This document shows, in pieces, positions 54,778 to 63,884 of a stretch of DNA of 64,000 bases; the stretch's first letter is position 1, and each line of letters starts with the position of its first letter. The notes beneath the pieces were generated by a model. That model did no database searches, was not told the origin of the DNA, and saw only the letters and a list, made by a program, of their open reading frames with translations. The translations under genes were made by a program, and so were the position numbers. This DNA comes from JBGPHT01 sp041484525 (GTDB lineage: Bacteria > Acidobacteriota > Terriglobia > Bryobacterales > Bryobacteraceae): the NCBI GenBank assembly GCA_041484525.1, contig JBGPHT010000008.1, positions 27,600-91,599 on the forward strand, given 5' to 3'.

Positions 54778-55983
54778 CTAGTTTACAGTCTTGGATTTCT
54801 CAGCCTCGCCGCGTGCTCGCTGCATGATGTCGTCCCAACACTGGGCGGCGGCGTGGTCCTTGCCGCGGATCGCGTGGCTGTAGATGTCGGCGGTCGTGCG
54901 CACGGATGAGTGGCCGAGGCGCGCGGAGACGGTTGCAAGGTCCACGCCGTCGGCCAGCAGGAGGCTCGCGTGGCTGTGTCGCAGGACGTGGAGCGATGCT
55001 CCCTTGGGCAGACCCAGGCGTCGGCACAGCCGCGACACCGTTGATGAAATCGAATTCGGCATCAGCGGCGATCCATCCGGGTTGGCGAAAATCAGGTCCA
55101 GATCGCGGCGATAGTCCGGACCGAACTGCCGACGGAACTCATCCTGCCGCAGTCGATGCGCGTCGAGGCAAGCCACCATCGACGGCGGCAACTCCACCTT
55201 GCGAGGCTCCTCCGTCTTGGTGTTCTTGAACACCAGTCCGTCCCTGGTCTGGCAGAGTGATCGATCAATCAAAACGACCATTCCCTTTACGTCCGACCAC
55301 CGGAGAGCCAGAACTTCCCCCCGCCTCGCGCCGGTCGCTGCCGCAACATCGAGGAACGCCGGGAGGCACCATGGGCCGGTTGCGCACTGGGTCAGGCGAT
55401 CCTGCTCAGATGGGAGCAGTGCCATTCCGATGCGCTTCCTCACCTTTGGGAGGTCGCTATGGGTGACAGGATTTGTGGTGGCCAGCCCCCACTTGATCGC
55501 GCGCACAAATGCGGAGGACACCAGACCAGCGATGTTCCTGACCGTCTTCGGCTTCATCGGGCGAGGCGTCTTGGACTTGCGGGCGTGGCCGCCGCACTTC
55601 AGCAACCGCGTCCACTCGCGACTGAGATGAAGCGGCGTGATCTCACTCATGTTCATCGCGAGCAGTTCCGGCGAGAGGTATTCTGCCATCTCGCGATATC
55701 GCTCAACCGTTTTCGGTGCCAGGTTTTCTTGTGCGTACTGCTTCATGAACTCTGCCAAGAGCATCGCCAGAGTCGTCGGCATGGGTGCGACCACTCCGCC
55801 GGTGGCTGCCTGGCGCAACAGTTCCTCGTTGCGGCGGACGACCTCTGCGGCTGTCGCCTCCTGTTTCGTGGCGAATCCAGATTCGGTGATCAGATTCTGA
55901 TTCTGGCGTGTCGATCCTGGCGGGGCGAATTGGAAGTACCACACCGCCTTTCCCGACCGGTACTTGCGTTTGTAGACTGGCAT
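54778..55983 (-). CDS. Tyrosine recombinase/integrase
   Basis: This 401-aa protein has a beta-rich arm-binding N-terminus (KYRSGKAVWYFQFAPPGSTR), a SAM-like core-binding domain (residues 70-170) and the catalytic domain with R220 in AATGARRGEVLALRW, H332-x-x-R335 in LHVLRHSHAS, H358 in RLGHSSVR and nucleophile Y368 in DIYSHAI. All key residues are present. It should insert the element at a tRNA-like site next to its 3' end. The excisionase gene lies 4 bases upstream, and both follow the helicase in one operon. Confidence 0.95.
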   Translation of the reverse strand: MPVYKRKYRSGKAVWYFQFAPPGSTRQNQNLITESGFATKQEATAAEVVRRNEELLRQAATGGVVAPMPTTLAMLLAEFMKQYAQENLAPKTVERYREMAEYLSPELLAMNMSEITPLHLSREWTRLLKCGGHARKSKTPRPMKPKTVRNIAGLVSSAFVRAIKWGLATTNPVTHSDLPKVRKRIGMALLPSEQDRLTQCATGPWCLPAFLDVAAATGARRGEVLALRWSDVKGMVVLIDRSLCQTRDGLVFKNTKTEEPRKVELPPSMVACLDAHRLRQDEFRRQFGPDYRRDLDLIFANPDGSPLMPNSISSTVSRLCRRLGLPKGASLHVLRHSHASLLLADGVDLATVSARLGHSSVRTTADIYSHAIRGKDHAAAQCWDDIMQRARGEAEKSKTVN

Positions 55984-55987
55984 AACG

Positions 55988-56194
55988 TCAGGTCACCTTA
56001 TGCTCGGGTTTCCGTGGAAGTCCAGTCGGCATCCCGCATGTGCGCTCCCAGTTTTCGAAGGCGTGCCGGGTGACGATCCACCGTCGGCCAAGGCGGACGG
56101 CGGGAATGATGCCCTGTTCCAGCATCGTGTAGACTGCGATCCGCCCGACGGAGAGCCGCTCAGCGATCTCAGGAATCGACATTCGGCTGCTCAT
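55988..56194 (-). CDS. Excisionase-like HTH protein, 68 aa
   Basis: The ATG at 56194 overlaps the helicase stop as ATGA; a start at 56227 would lie inside the helicase. The core MSIPEIAERLSVGRIAVYTM then LEQGIIPAVRLGRRWIVTRH is a helix_turn_helix_17 domain. It probably sets the direction of the integrase reaction, whose gene begins 4 bases downstream. Confidence 0.85.
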   Translation of the reverse strand: MSSRMSIPEIAERLSVGRIAVYTMLEQGIIPAVRLGRRWIVTRHAFENWERTCGMPTGLPRKPEHKVT

Positions 56195-57888
56195 AATGTC
56201 ACCGCCATGCCGGTTTCTCGCTGGCAAATGTAAAGCGTTTCGCGTGCCCTGGTTAGGCCCACATAGAACACTCGGATCACCGAATCGCGCGCCGCGCCGC
56301 CCCGGTTGTACTGAGCGTCCCCGGCCTGGCTGAGATCCGGAAACAGATAGACCACATCGGCTTGGCCGCCCTTAACGGAGTGGATGGTCCCGACCACGAC
56401 TTTCGGCAAATCCACGAGCGAGCGCGGCCCACGCGCGGCCGCAACGTCTGCCGGAAACTGGACGCGCGTGCGGACATCAGCCGTGATTCGGGTTCGCCAC
56501 CAGTCGAGCAGCGCACGGTAATCGCAATCCCAAGCGGCCAGCAAAGATTCGAGCGCCCTCGATTCGAAGATCGTCCGCAGGTGCTCCATGGTCACCAAGT
56601 GGGAGCAGTCCCGCGTCCGGATGATCTCTCTCGCGCCGCTGTTCAGTATGCCCTTCGAATCCAGCCACTCGCTCCACAACGTCAAGTCGCCCTTCGTCCA
56701 CGCTCGATGCCCGGCACCAAACTCCGGATGGGCCACCAAGAGGGAAACGATGCGATTGGCGCTCGACCCCTTCGTGCCGATCCGCAGCGGGTTCCAGAAT
56801 CCGTTCGTGTTGCGATACGGGTTGTGGAACGGGACGCCGTTCTTGCGCAGAATCGCGATCAACGGGTGGAGCATGTACGAGCAGGACGCGAGGAACATCA
56901 CCGTCTTTCCCTGCTCCAGATGCTCCATGGCGCTCTTGAGGATGAAGTACTCCGGCGACTTGTAGGTGCCACGCGAGAGCCGGTGTACTGCGCCATCTTC
57001 ATGTCGCGGGAGGTAGACCTTCTCCTGGCGTCTCGTGACGCGATGGATCAGATCGTTGGCGAGTTGGTGAACGGCGCGCGGAACCCGATGCGACTGCTTG
57101 AGGATGATCTTGTGGTCTTCCGGAATATCCGGATCGAGGATGGCATCCGGGGATGCGCCCGTGAACGAAAAGATGGTTTGGTCGTCGTCACCAGCAAGGA
57201 TGAAGTAGTCCGCGCACTCCCCCCATTTTCGGATGAGCGTCAACTGCATCCGGTTGAGGTCCTGCGCCTCGTCGGCGAAGATGACCGCCGGATGCTTGGG
57301 CGCGACATGGACATCCCGGTAGCACGTCTCAATCAAATCGGTGAAGTCGAGCAAACCAAACGCTCGCTTGTACGCCGTCCACTTCTCTTCGAACTGGGTT
57401 AGCACGATTGGCCAGCAGTTCTCCGGGATCATCAGGCCGCGCATGCGGCTCAACTCCCGGAGGATCACATCGCCGTTCCTGCTCAGTTCGGTGTCGTCTT
57501 CCGCTCCGGCTCCCTCGCCGTTGAGACGGACTTGCTTCCTGGCGGGGGTGATGGCCAAGTGCGGGTTGTCTCTGTTCCATTCGTCTACGCACGACTCTGC
57601 GACCAACGGTCTGCCGAGCGCGTGGTAGCAGTGCGAGTGCAGCGTGCCGATCCGGTCCCGAGCGATGGGCAGATCTCGGCCTGCCAATTCCGCGGCTGCC
57701 GTGCGCGAGTAACTGGTCACCAGCACCGCATCCGCACCGTGCTTCTCCACCGCGCGCTTGATCTGGCGGGTGATATTCGTGGTCTTGCCACACCCTGGCG
57801 CGCCGAAGATCCGGTACTCGGCTGTAACACTGTGATCGCGCTGCCCGATCTCTTCGAGCGTGCCGGTGGCCTGTTCCTCAGATGGCAT
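56191..57888 (-). CDS. UvrD/Rep-type superfamily 1 helicase
   Basis: Motifs are complete: Walker A GAPGCGKTT at residues 29-37, motif Ia TSYSRTAAAEL, Walker B VIFADEAQDLNRMQ, motif III LAGDDDQTIFSFTGA, motif IV-V GTIHSVKGGQADVVYLF and motif VI FYVGLTRARETLYI. It should unwind DNA 3' to 5'. The ATG at 57888 overlaps the primase fragment by 11 bases; another frame start at 57936 is less likely. At 565 aa it is shorter than UvrD, in line with element-borne helicases that act in replication, recombination or defence. Confidence 0.9.
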   Translation of the reverse strand: MPSEEQATGTLEEIGQRDHSVTAEYRIFGAPGCGKTTNITRQIKRAVEKHGADAVLVTSYSRTAAAELAGRDLPIARDRIGTLHSHCYHALGRPLVAESCVDEWNRDNPHLAITPARKQVRLNGEGAGAEDDTELSRNGDVILRELSRMRGLMIPENCWPIVLTQFEEKWTAYKRAFGLLDFTDLIETCYRDVHVAPKHPAVIFADEAQDLNRMQLTLIRKWGECADYFILAGDDDQTIFSFTGASPDAILDPDIPEDHKIILKQSHRVPRAVHQLANDLIHRVTRRQEKVYLPRHEDGAVHRLSRGTYKSPEYFILKSAMEHLEQGKTVMFLASCSYMLHPLIAILRKNGVPFHNPYRNTNGFWNPLRIGTKGSSANRIVSLLVAHPEFGAGHRAWTKGDLTLWSEWLDSKGILNSGAREIIRTRDCSHLVTMEHLRTIFESRALESLLAAWDCDYRALLDWWRTRITADVRTRVQFPADVAAARGPRSLVDLPKVVVGTIHSVKGGQADVVYLFPDLSQAGDAQYNRGGAARDSVIRVFYVGLTRARETLYICQRETGMAVTL

Positions 57889-58990
57889 CACCGGTGTGGT
57901 CCTCCTTCTTGCCCGGCGAGTAGTCAGCGGGGTCAAACTGATCCAACGGCAGCACCCACCGGCCCTGCTCTTTGAACTTTTGGCCGCGAACGCGAATGCT
58001 CTTTCCGCCCAGTGCGCCGAGCATCGAGGCGACCGCCTTTACCGAAAGCATCTGGAGCATGGTCTTGTTGATGTACATCTGGATGTCGCTGGCACAGATG
58101 GCTACCTTGCCGTCGAGCACGATTGGCTTCCGCTGGCTCTGGACCTGTTGCCCTTCGATGGTGTCGATGAAGCCGGTCTCGGCGAGATACTGCGACACGT
58201 ACATCCGTGCCGCGCCTTCCCACTCGTTCTCCTCGCCGCCCTGCTCGATGATGCAGGCGTCCAGCATGGCCTGCGCCAGTTGGTCCCAATCCTTGCCCTT
58301 GAACTTCCGGATGATCTTGCCCGTCGATGCGGCGATCTCCTCCCGCACGGCACTCTGCGACATCAACTTCCGGACGCTGAGAAATTCGGTTTTCCCCTCT
58401 TCCAATTCCATGTGGTAGGTCGGCTCCTTGCCAGCGAACTTCACAAGGCGACACACGCGGACGCCCAGCACTGCGGAGATTCGTTCGCACAGTAGCGCCC
58501 TGGCGGCGGCCGGATCGAGGCTCGCTCTATGTGCCGGACCGCCTGCACCTGGCGAAACGGGGGCGCCCGGTTGCGCAGCCGGACCGGTCGTGGCGGCAAC
58601 GGACTGCGTGCCAAGCAGCACCATGGGTGCATCCGGGCCCAAACTGGGTCGGAATGCCTTCGCGATGGTCCGTTGGAAGTAGTCCAGTCGTGTACGCTGC
58701 GACCTTGCGTACAGGCTGCGGTGGTGGACGATCAGGTCAACAATCTGCTGCTCGGTCAGACCTGCCTGAGCGCCAAAAGCCGCCAGCGCCATATCGTACC
58801 CGCTCTGGCTCTGATCCTTCAGGTCGTGTCGCTGGCGCAGCCAGGTGTTCTTGAACCGAAGGTCTCTTGCCAACCAGTCGTCGAGCGTCTCCTGGGGAAT
58901 GCGCGCGTCGATATTGATGACCAGCGGCTTGTCCGCGAACCGCTCGGCCCACTCGCGCGTCGCCTTTTCCTCCGCTTCGGGATCGGGGAC
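57878..58990 (-). pseudogene. Primase-like protein, 5'-truncated C-terminal fragment
   Basis: The frame is open from about 58990 to the stop at 57878. It begins ADKPLVINIDARIPQETLDD-type sequence followed by LRFKNTWLRQRHDLKDQSQS then GYDMALAAFGAQAGLTEQQI and DLIVHHRSLYARSQRTRLDY, which resembles the C-terminal part of element-borne primases. The 5' part is missing: upstream of 58990 the frame only mirrors the methyltransferase on the other strand. The second half (LCERISAVLGVRVCRLVKFA; GKKEDHTGDAI end) looks intact. Confidence 0.7.
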
Positions 58991-59050
58991 CGCTGCGTCG
59001 TCCAGGTAACGCAGAGGCGCGCGCTCGTCCTTGCGGACAACCGCCTGGCC

Positions 59051-60007
59051 ATGAGCGCGGGGTGGGATGAAGCGATGCTTCGGGTCGAACTCGAATCGCT
59101 GCAGGAGGACGCGTTCAATCTCGATCTGGTCGGCTTCACGGACGAGGAACTGGAAGAGTTCCTCCGCGAACCGGAGTCCACGCAGGACGGGCTGACCGAT
59201 CCGGACGCGGTTCCCGCTGAGCAGGATGCCATCGTCACGGTGCGCGGCGACGTGTGGGTCCTCGACCAGCACCGCTTGCTCTGTGGGGACGCCACGCAGA
59301 TGGCCGATATCGAAAAGGTCCTGGCTGGCGGGCTGGCCGACATGGTCTTCACCGATCCGCCGTACAACGTCGCCTACGAAGGCAAGACGGCGAAGAAGCT
59401 GACCATCGACAACGATGCTCTTGGCGGCAAGTTCTACGAGTTCTTGCGGGACGCCTCGGCCAACATGCTCGCGATGACGAAGGGCGCGATCTACATGTGC
59501 ATGTCCTCGTCCGAACTGCACACGCTCTTCCGGGCATTCACCGACGCCGGAGGCCACTGGTCCACGTTCGTGATCTGGGCCAAGCATCATTTCACGCTGG
59601 GCCGGTCGGACTACCAGCGAATGTACGAGCCGATCCTGTACGGCTGGCGCAAAGGGACCGAGCACTTCTGGTGCGGTGACCGGAACCAGGGCGACGTGTG
59701 GTCCATCAAGCGGCCCATGGCGAATCTGGAGCACCCGACGATGAAGCCGGTGGAGCTCGTCGAGCGCGCTCTCCGGAACAGCAGCAAGACGCGCGATACG
59801 ATCCTCGATCCCTTCGGCGGATCGGGGACGACGTTAATCGCGTGCGAGAAGACGCAGCGGCAAGCGCGGCTGATTGAGTTGGAGCCGAAGTACTGCGACG
59901 TGATCATCCGCCGTTGGCAGGAGTTCACCGGGCAGGAAGCAAAGCTTGAAGCCGACGGGAGAAGCTACAGCGACGTCGCGAAAGAGCGAACCCCAGTGGC
60001 GGCGTGA
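59051..60007 (+). CDS. DNA methyltransferase (N6-adenine type), 5'-truncated ParB domain
   Basis: Homologue of 47187-48473, but the ParB-like N-terminus is lost except for a residual TQRRALVLADNRLAMSAGW. The first good start is the ATG at 59051. The catalytic part is complete: GDVWVLDQHRLLCGDATQMA, DPPY in MVFTDPPYNVAYEG, ICMSSSELHTLFRAF-like helix and the SAM motif DPFGGSGTTLIACEKTQRQA. It could still methylate adenine. The truncation point coincides with the truncation of the primase fragment on the opposite strand. Confidence 0.82.
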   Translation: MSAGWDEAMLRVELESLQEDAFNLDLVGFTDEELEEFLREPESTQDGLTDPDAVPAEQDAIVTVRGDVWVLDQHRLLCGDATQMADIEKVLAGGLADMVFTDPPYNVAYEGKTAKKLTIDNDALGGKFYEFLRDASANMLAMTKGAIYMCMSSSELHTLFRAFTDAGGHWSTFVIWAKHHFTLGRSDYQRMYEPILYGWRKGTEHFWCGDRNQGDVWSIKRPMANLEHPTMKPVELVERALRNSSKTRDTILDPFGGSGTTLIACEKTQRQARLIELEPKYCDVIIRRWQEFTGQEAKLEADGRSYSDVAKERTPVAA

Positions 60008-60008
60008 G

Positions 60009-60236
60009 GTGGATCGATGCCGCACCGAGATCGCAGCCATCGAAACGTTGCTACTCGCCGGTCACCCGGACGTTGAGGGGCTTTGCCTGGCGCTCTCGGA
60101 CTGGTCAGCCGAATTGGGGATTCTGGAAGCAGAAGCACCGCCGCCTGGTCGTGGAATTCGGCAGTGGGATGCGTTTACGGGTGGCCAAGCACGGCGGGAG
60201 GGGGCAAATCCGGGATCTGTGGATGATTTACGATGA
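60009..60236 (+). CDS. Small methyltransferase-associated protein
   Basis: A GTG at 60009, just after the methyltransferase stop, opens a frame VDRCRTEIAAIETLLLAGHP then DVEGLCLALSDWSAELGILE. It is homologous to the ORF after the first methyltransferase (47019-47190). The helical sequence suggests a small accessory subunit, but nothing more can be said. Confidence 0.5.
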   Translation: MDRCRTEIAAIETLLLAGHPDVEGLCLALSDWSAELGILEAEAPPPGRGIRQWDAFTGGQARREGANPGSVDDLR

Positions 60237-60651
60237 TCTTTCGTTTATAGCGCTCGTATTCTGCGCTGTGCCCAGTTTCCGTGTGGTAAGTCCGGAGTCG
60301 GGCCGGCCACCGTGCCGGAGCGGGGCTCACTGGGCCCTCGCTCGTGCGAAGGGGATCTCGCACCAGCAATCAGGGGGAGCCTTTGAGCGCCACGGAAGCG
60401 CGCCGCATGGCTTCGGGCGGCCACTACCCGATTAGCAGCCGCAAGCCGACTTCCCGTTCCTAGTGGGGCCAATTTCCGGTTCGTCGGCTATTTACGGCTC
60501 GCGGTAGCGCGTTCAGGCGAAGGCGATGCTGTGGGTATTGGGTCCGTCCCAGAAACTGGCCCAAAGGGTTATAGTCGTTCAAGGGTCTCGCATAGCCCGA
60601 GAGGGGCTCCCCGTATCGCTGCGGAACTCCAAATAGTCGACCAACCGCAAT
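60237..60651. other. Intergenic region without recognised gene
   Basis: These 415 bases precede the GHKL ATPase gene. No convincing ORF, hairpin or promoter pair was found. A regulatory region for the large downstream gene is expected here. Confidence 0.5.
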
Positions 60652-62703
60652 ATGAGCATGAACACCAATCTTCAGGGACGGCTACGGAACACGCCGCTGC
60701 CTACGAACCACGGCCTGTTCTGTCTGTTCGAAGCTGTCGTGAACTCGATTCACGCTACTCATGAGCGGAGCCCCGACGCAACCTTCGGCAAGATTTCCAT
60801 CGAGATCATCAGAGTCCCGCAGATGGCGCTTCAGCTCGATGACGGAAAATCCAGGCGAGGATCACCGCCGCTCGAGAACATTTTCGGCTTCAAGGTGATC
60901 GACAACGGTGTAGGGTTCAACGACGCCAACATGGCGTCTTTCGAGACTCTTGACGGGGAATACAAGGCCCACCTAGGTTGCCGGGGCGTGGGACGCTTGC
61001 TGTGGCTGAAGGCGTTCGAGACAGTGGCCATCGACAGCGCGTTCGCCGGTCCCAAGGGGACCATGAAGCGCAGATCGTTTACGTTCACGGCGGCCCGCGG
61101 AGTGGACGACGTGAAAGTGCAAGACGCCCCGCCAGACACCGAACTTCGAACCTCGGTCCATTTGCAGGGATTCATCAAGCACTACCGAGACGCCTCACCC
61201 AAGACCGCCGCAACCATCGCTAACAGTCTGCTGGAGCATTGCCTCTGGTACTTTGTCCGCGAGGGCGGTGCGCCGACAATCGAAATCATCGACGGTGCGG
61301 AGTCGATCAGCCTCGACGACGTGTATGAGCAATATATGTTTTCCTCCGCGAAGAAGGAGAGCATACGGATTAAGGGGCAGGACTTCGATCTCACCCACAT
61401 AAAACTCAAGGCGGGTTCAGCCAAGAAGCACTTCATAGCCTGGTGCGCGGCGGGGAGCTTAGTTGAGGAAGAGACCCTCGCCGGCAAGGTTCCCGGATTG
61501 TACGGGCGCCTCAGGGACGAAGCTGGAGACTTTGTCTACGCCTGCTACCTGACCTCACCATTTCTGGACCTGCACGTCCGGCCAGAACGCTTCAGCTTTG
61601 ACATCAATGAAATAAGCGGCGGTCTTTTCGCGGAGACTGAGCTGAGCCTTAGCGACATCAGGACCGTAGTCATCAAGTCTGTGGCATCACACCTGGAGAA
61701 CTACCTTAAAGACAACCAGAAAGCCAGCCGCGATCGCATAGAGGCATTCGCGTCGAAGACAGCGCCGCGTTATCGTCCCATTCTCGGCCGCATCCACGAG
61801 AGCGAGTTAAACGTCGACCCGAACATTACGGACAAGGATCTTGAACTGGTGCTGCACAAGCAGCTCTCAGAGCTGGAGAGCAGCCTGCTATCCGAAGGTC
61901 ATGAAGTAATGAACTTCGGCCTGCACGAGTCCCCTGACCAGTATCGAAAGCGACTCGGCGAGTATTTGGCGAAAGTTGATGATATAAAGAAATCCGACCT
62001 CGCGAACTATGTATTTCATCGGAAAGTCATCCTGGACATATTGCAGAAGGCAATCCAGGTCGGCTCTGCCGGTAAGTACGCAGCCGAAGAGCTGATTCAT
62101 GAATTGATCATGCCAATGCGAAAGACCTCGAACGAGATCAGGTCCGATAGCTGCAATCTTTGGCTGATTGACGAGCGGCTCGCGTTTCACGACTTCCTCG
62201 CCTCCGACAAGCCGCTCTCCACCATGCCGATTGTCAATTCAAAGGAAAACAAGGAGCCGGATATTTGCGCGTTGAATGTTTTCGACCAGCCCATATTGGT
62301 GTCCGAAGGCCAGAGCCTCCCGCTGGCCTCCATCGTCGTCGTGGAGATCAAACGTCCCATGCGCAATGATGCCAGACCCGGTGAAGACAAGGACCCCGTC
62401 GAGCAGGCGCTTGGATACCTAGAACGCATCCGTAATGGTGAAACACGAACCGCGTCTGGCCGACCTATTCCCAAGGCACAAACGATCCCAGGATTCTGTT
62501 ACGCCATCTGCGACCTTACTCCGAGCGTCGAGAATCGATGCAAACTGCTTGGATTGAAAGTCACGAGTGATCATCTTGGTTACTTTGGCTACAACTCGAA
62601 CTACGAGGCATACATTGAGGTCATTTCCTTTGACAAGTTGCTTAACGCAGCGAGGGAGCGCAATCGAGCCTTCTTCGACAAGCTCGGGTTGCCGGCATCG
62701 TGA
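60652..62703 (+). CDS. GHKL ATPase fused to a Shedu-like PD-(D/E)XK nuclease (predicted defence protein)
   Basis: The 683-aa protein has a complete Bergerat ATP-binding fold at its N-terminus: N-box E27-AVVN31, G1 box D84-NGVGF, G2 box G109-CRGVGRLLW. Residues 120-330 form the rest of the ATPase and a transducer-like domain, 330-520 are mostly helical, possibly coiled. The C-terminus is a nuclease domain: P536-D537, then E565-x-K567 in IVVVEIKRPM and Q585-x-x-x-Y589 in EQALGYL, as in RecB-like and Shedu (DUF4263) nucleases. It should use ATP binding or hydrolysis to control DNA cleavage, like MutL- and MORC-related proteins in restriction loci. It is a single-gene unit beside mobile DNA. Role in phage defence is inference. 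Confidence 0.85.
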   Translation: MSMNTNLQGRLRNTPLPTNHGLFCLFEAVVNSIHATHERSPDATFGKISIEIIRVPQMALQLDDGKSRRGSPPLENIFGFKVIDNGVGFNDANMASFETLDGEYKAHLGCRGVGRLLWLKAFETVAIDSAFAGPKGTMKRRSFTFTAARGVDDVKVQDAPPDTELRTSVHLQGFIKHYRDASPKTAATIANSLLEHCLWYFVREGGAPTIEIIDGAESISLDDVYEQYMFSSAKKESIRIKGQDFDLTHIKLKAGSAKKHFIAWCAAGSLVEEETLAGKVPGLYGRLRDEAGDFVYACYLTSPFLDLHVRPERFSFDINEISGGLFAETELSLSDIRTVVIKSVASHLENYLKDNQKASRDRIEAFASKTAPRYRPILGRIHESELNVDPNITDKDLELVLHKQLSELESSLLSEGHEVMNFGLHESPDQYRKRLGEYLAKVDDIKKSDLANYVFHRKVILDILQKAIQVGSAGKYAAEELIHELIMPMRKTSNEIRSDSCNLWLIDERLAFHDFLASDKPLSTMPIVNSKENKEPDICALNVFDQPILVSEGQSLPLASIVVVEIKRPMRNDARPGEDKDPVEQALGYLERIRNGETRTASGRPIPKAQTIPGFCYAICDLTPSVENRCKLLGLKVTSDHLGYFGYNSNYEAYIEVISFDKLLNAARERNRAFFDKLGLPAS

Positions 62704-63177
62704 CCGGCCTTGCCATCAGCGTGCGTTGCCAATTGTTCAACGAATCGCCGGCTTACTATCGATTGCCTTCTGCTCAGTCGGAAAGGTGGGGCCATCACGT
62801 CATCAGGCGGCAACTTTTTCTGGTTTTTCGCCCCTAAGGTGGGAGTTCCTAACCAAGGCGACGAAATCGGCGAATCGTTCGTAGCGGCCTCGTGACAACC
62901 GTTGTGGGCGATTACTCGTGTGATGTCGGCGTCCAGACAGGATCGGTACCGAGAAACGTGTCAGGGTCCGGCGATCCACGTTTGCCGCCGGATTCCTGGC
63001 GGAAAGAGCCCTTACCACAAGGAATCGGGTTACGGCGTCCTGTCGAGCGAAACGCCGAAAAGGCTCTGGGGCGAATGGCCCACTCGGAAAAAGGGAATGG
63101 TGTTACGAAACTATCGTAGACGTGGCCTGAAGCAAGAAGAGCCGCCAGCCTCGCGGCTGGCGGCGATGGCGCGGCGG
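62704..63177. other. Intergenic region, no recognised gene
   Basis: These 474 bases after the GHKL gene contain only short frames (for example 62902-63198) with no family or ribosome site. The GC hairpin at 63141-63164 lies at its right end. Confidence 0.5.
63141..63164. terminator. Perfect 10-bp GC hairpin
   Basis: GCCGCCAGCC (63141-63150) pairs with GGCTGGCGGC (63155-63164) across TCGC. It lies just past the stop of the small minus-strand ORF at 63178 and may terminate it. No U-tract. Confidence 0.65.
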
Positions 63178-63294
63178 CTAAAGGTCGGCGGCCGTTAGTT
63201 CAACGGCGATACGGTAGTCGCCATCAATTCCGCGGGCCCAGACTTTGTATTCGTACGGGCAAAGCGGCGATTCTCCGTGCTCCAGCCGGTCCAT
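63178..63294 (-). CDS. Possible very small protein (38 aa)
   Basis: From the ATG at 63294 it reads MDRLEHGESPLCPYEYKVWA then RGIDGDYRIAVELTAADL. The balanced amphipathic sequence continues upstream in the same frame (ARELQQ-like AREVAQQDLRSR) to a stop, without a start, so the ATG may be internal or the gene may be a remnant. It ends 14 bases before the hairpin. Low support. Confidence 0.35.
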   Translation of the reverse strand: MDRLEHGESPLCPYEYKVWARGIDGDYRIAVELTAADL

Positions 63295-63395
63295 CCGGCT
63301 CCGGAGGTCCTGTTGTGCGACCTCGCGCGCCTCGCCGACGATTCATCACTCCGGGCCGGAACGAAAGCAAGTGAACAATCGGCCCGACCAATGAG

Positions 63396-63423
63396 AAAAG
63401 CCGCCGGCGCGGAGGCCGGCGGC
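63396..63423 (-). terminator. Rho-independent terminator of DUF3489 copy C
   Basis: GCCGCCGGC (63400-63408) pairs with GCCGGCGGC (63415-63423), loop 6 bases. Read on the minus strand it is followed by TTTTC. It lies 21 bases past the stop. Confidence 0.75.
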
Positions 63424-63443
63424 GTGGAGGGCGCGGGGTGCGC

Positions 63444-63884
63444 CTACTTGGCGATCTTGTACGTCCGCTCCCCCGCCGCGTTCTTGGTGGACTCGACCGT
63501 GAGGCCCATCTTCTTGGTGAGGTTTCCGCTGATGAAGCCCCGGATGCTGTGGTTCTGCCAGTCGGTGGCCTTGGCGATCTCGGCCATCGTCGCGCCCTTG
63601 GGGCGGCGCAGGAGGTCCAGGACGATGCTCTTTTTCGAGAACTCGCGCGGCACCGCAGCCTCCTTCACTTTGGCGGTCTTCTTGCTGGCGACCTTCTCCT
63701 TGGCCTGCTTCTTCGGCGCGGCCTTGGCTTGCTTAGCGGCTTTCTTCGCGCCCTTGCTGGCCTTGGGCGCGCCCTTCTTCTGGCTGGCAACCTTCTTCGA
63801 GGCGGCCTTCTCCGGCGCGACGTGCGCGCCCTGTTCCGCAACGGCGGCGGATTCGGTGGTGCTGGTGGTTTCTGCGTTCTTCAT
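63444..63884 (-). CDS. DUF3489 protein, copy C (146 aa, histone-like linker)
   Basis: The ATG at 63884 follows AAGGATAAACACCACC and is preferred to the in-frame start at 63920. The N-terminal 75 residues are made of Lys, Ala, Ser and Pro (for example SKKVASQKKGAPKASKGAKK), like a histone H1 tail. The C-terminal domain KSIVLDLLRRPKGATMAEIA then DWQNHSIRGFISGNLTKKMG and LTVESTKNAAGERTYKIA is the DUF3489 winged-helix-like fold shared with copies A and B. The shared N-terminal domain of A and B is absent. It probably binds and coats DNA. Confidence 0.85.
   Translation of the reverse strand: MKNAETTSTTESAAVAEQGAHVAPEKAASKKVASQKKGAPKASKGAKKAAKQAKAAPKKQAKEKVASKKTAKVKEAAVPREFSKKSIVLDLLRRPKGATMAEIAKATDWQNHSIRGFISGNLTKKMGLTVESTKNAAGERTYKIAK

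Noticed and set aside
58993..59734. N-terminal 249 codons of the minus-strand frame that ends at 57878
   Set aside because: They mirror the methyltransferase on the plus strand (DPPY and SAM motifs); only the part below 58990 has primase-like sequence.
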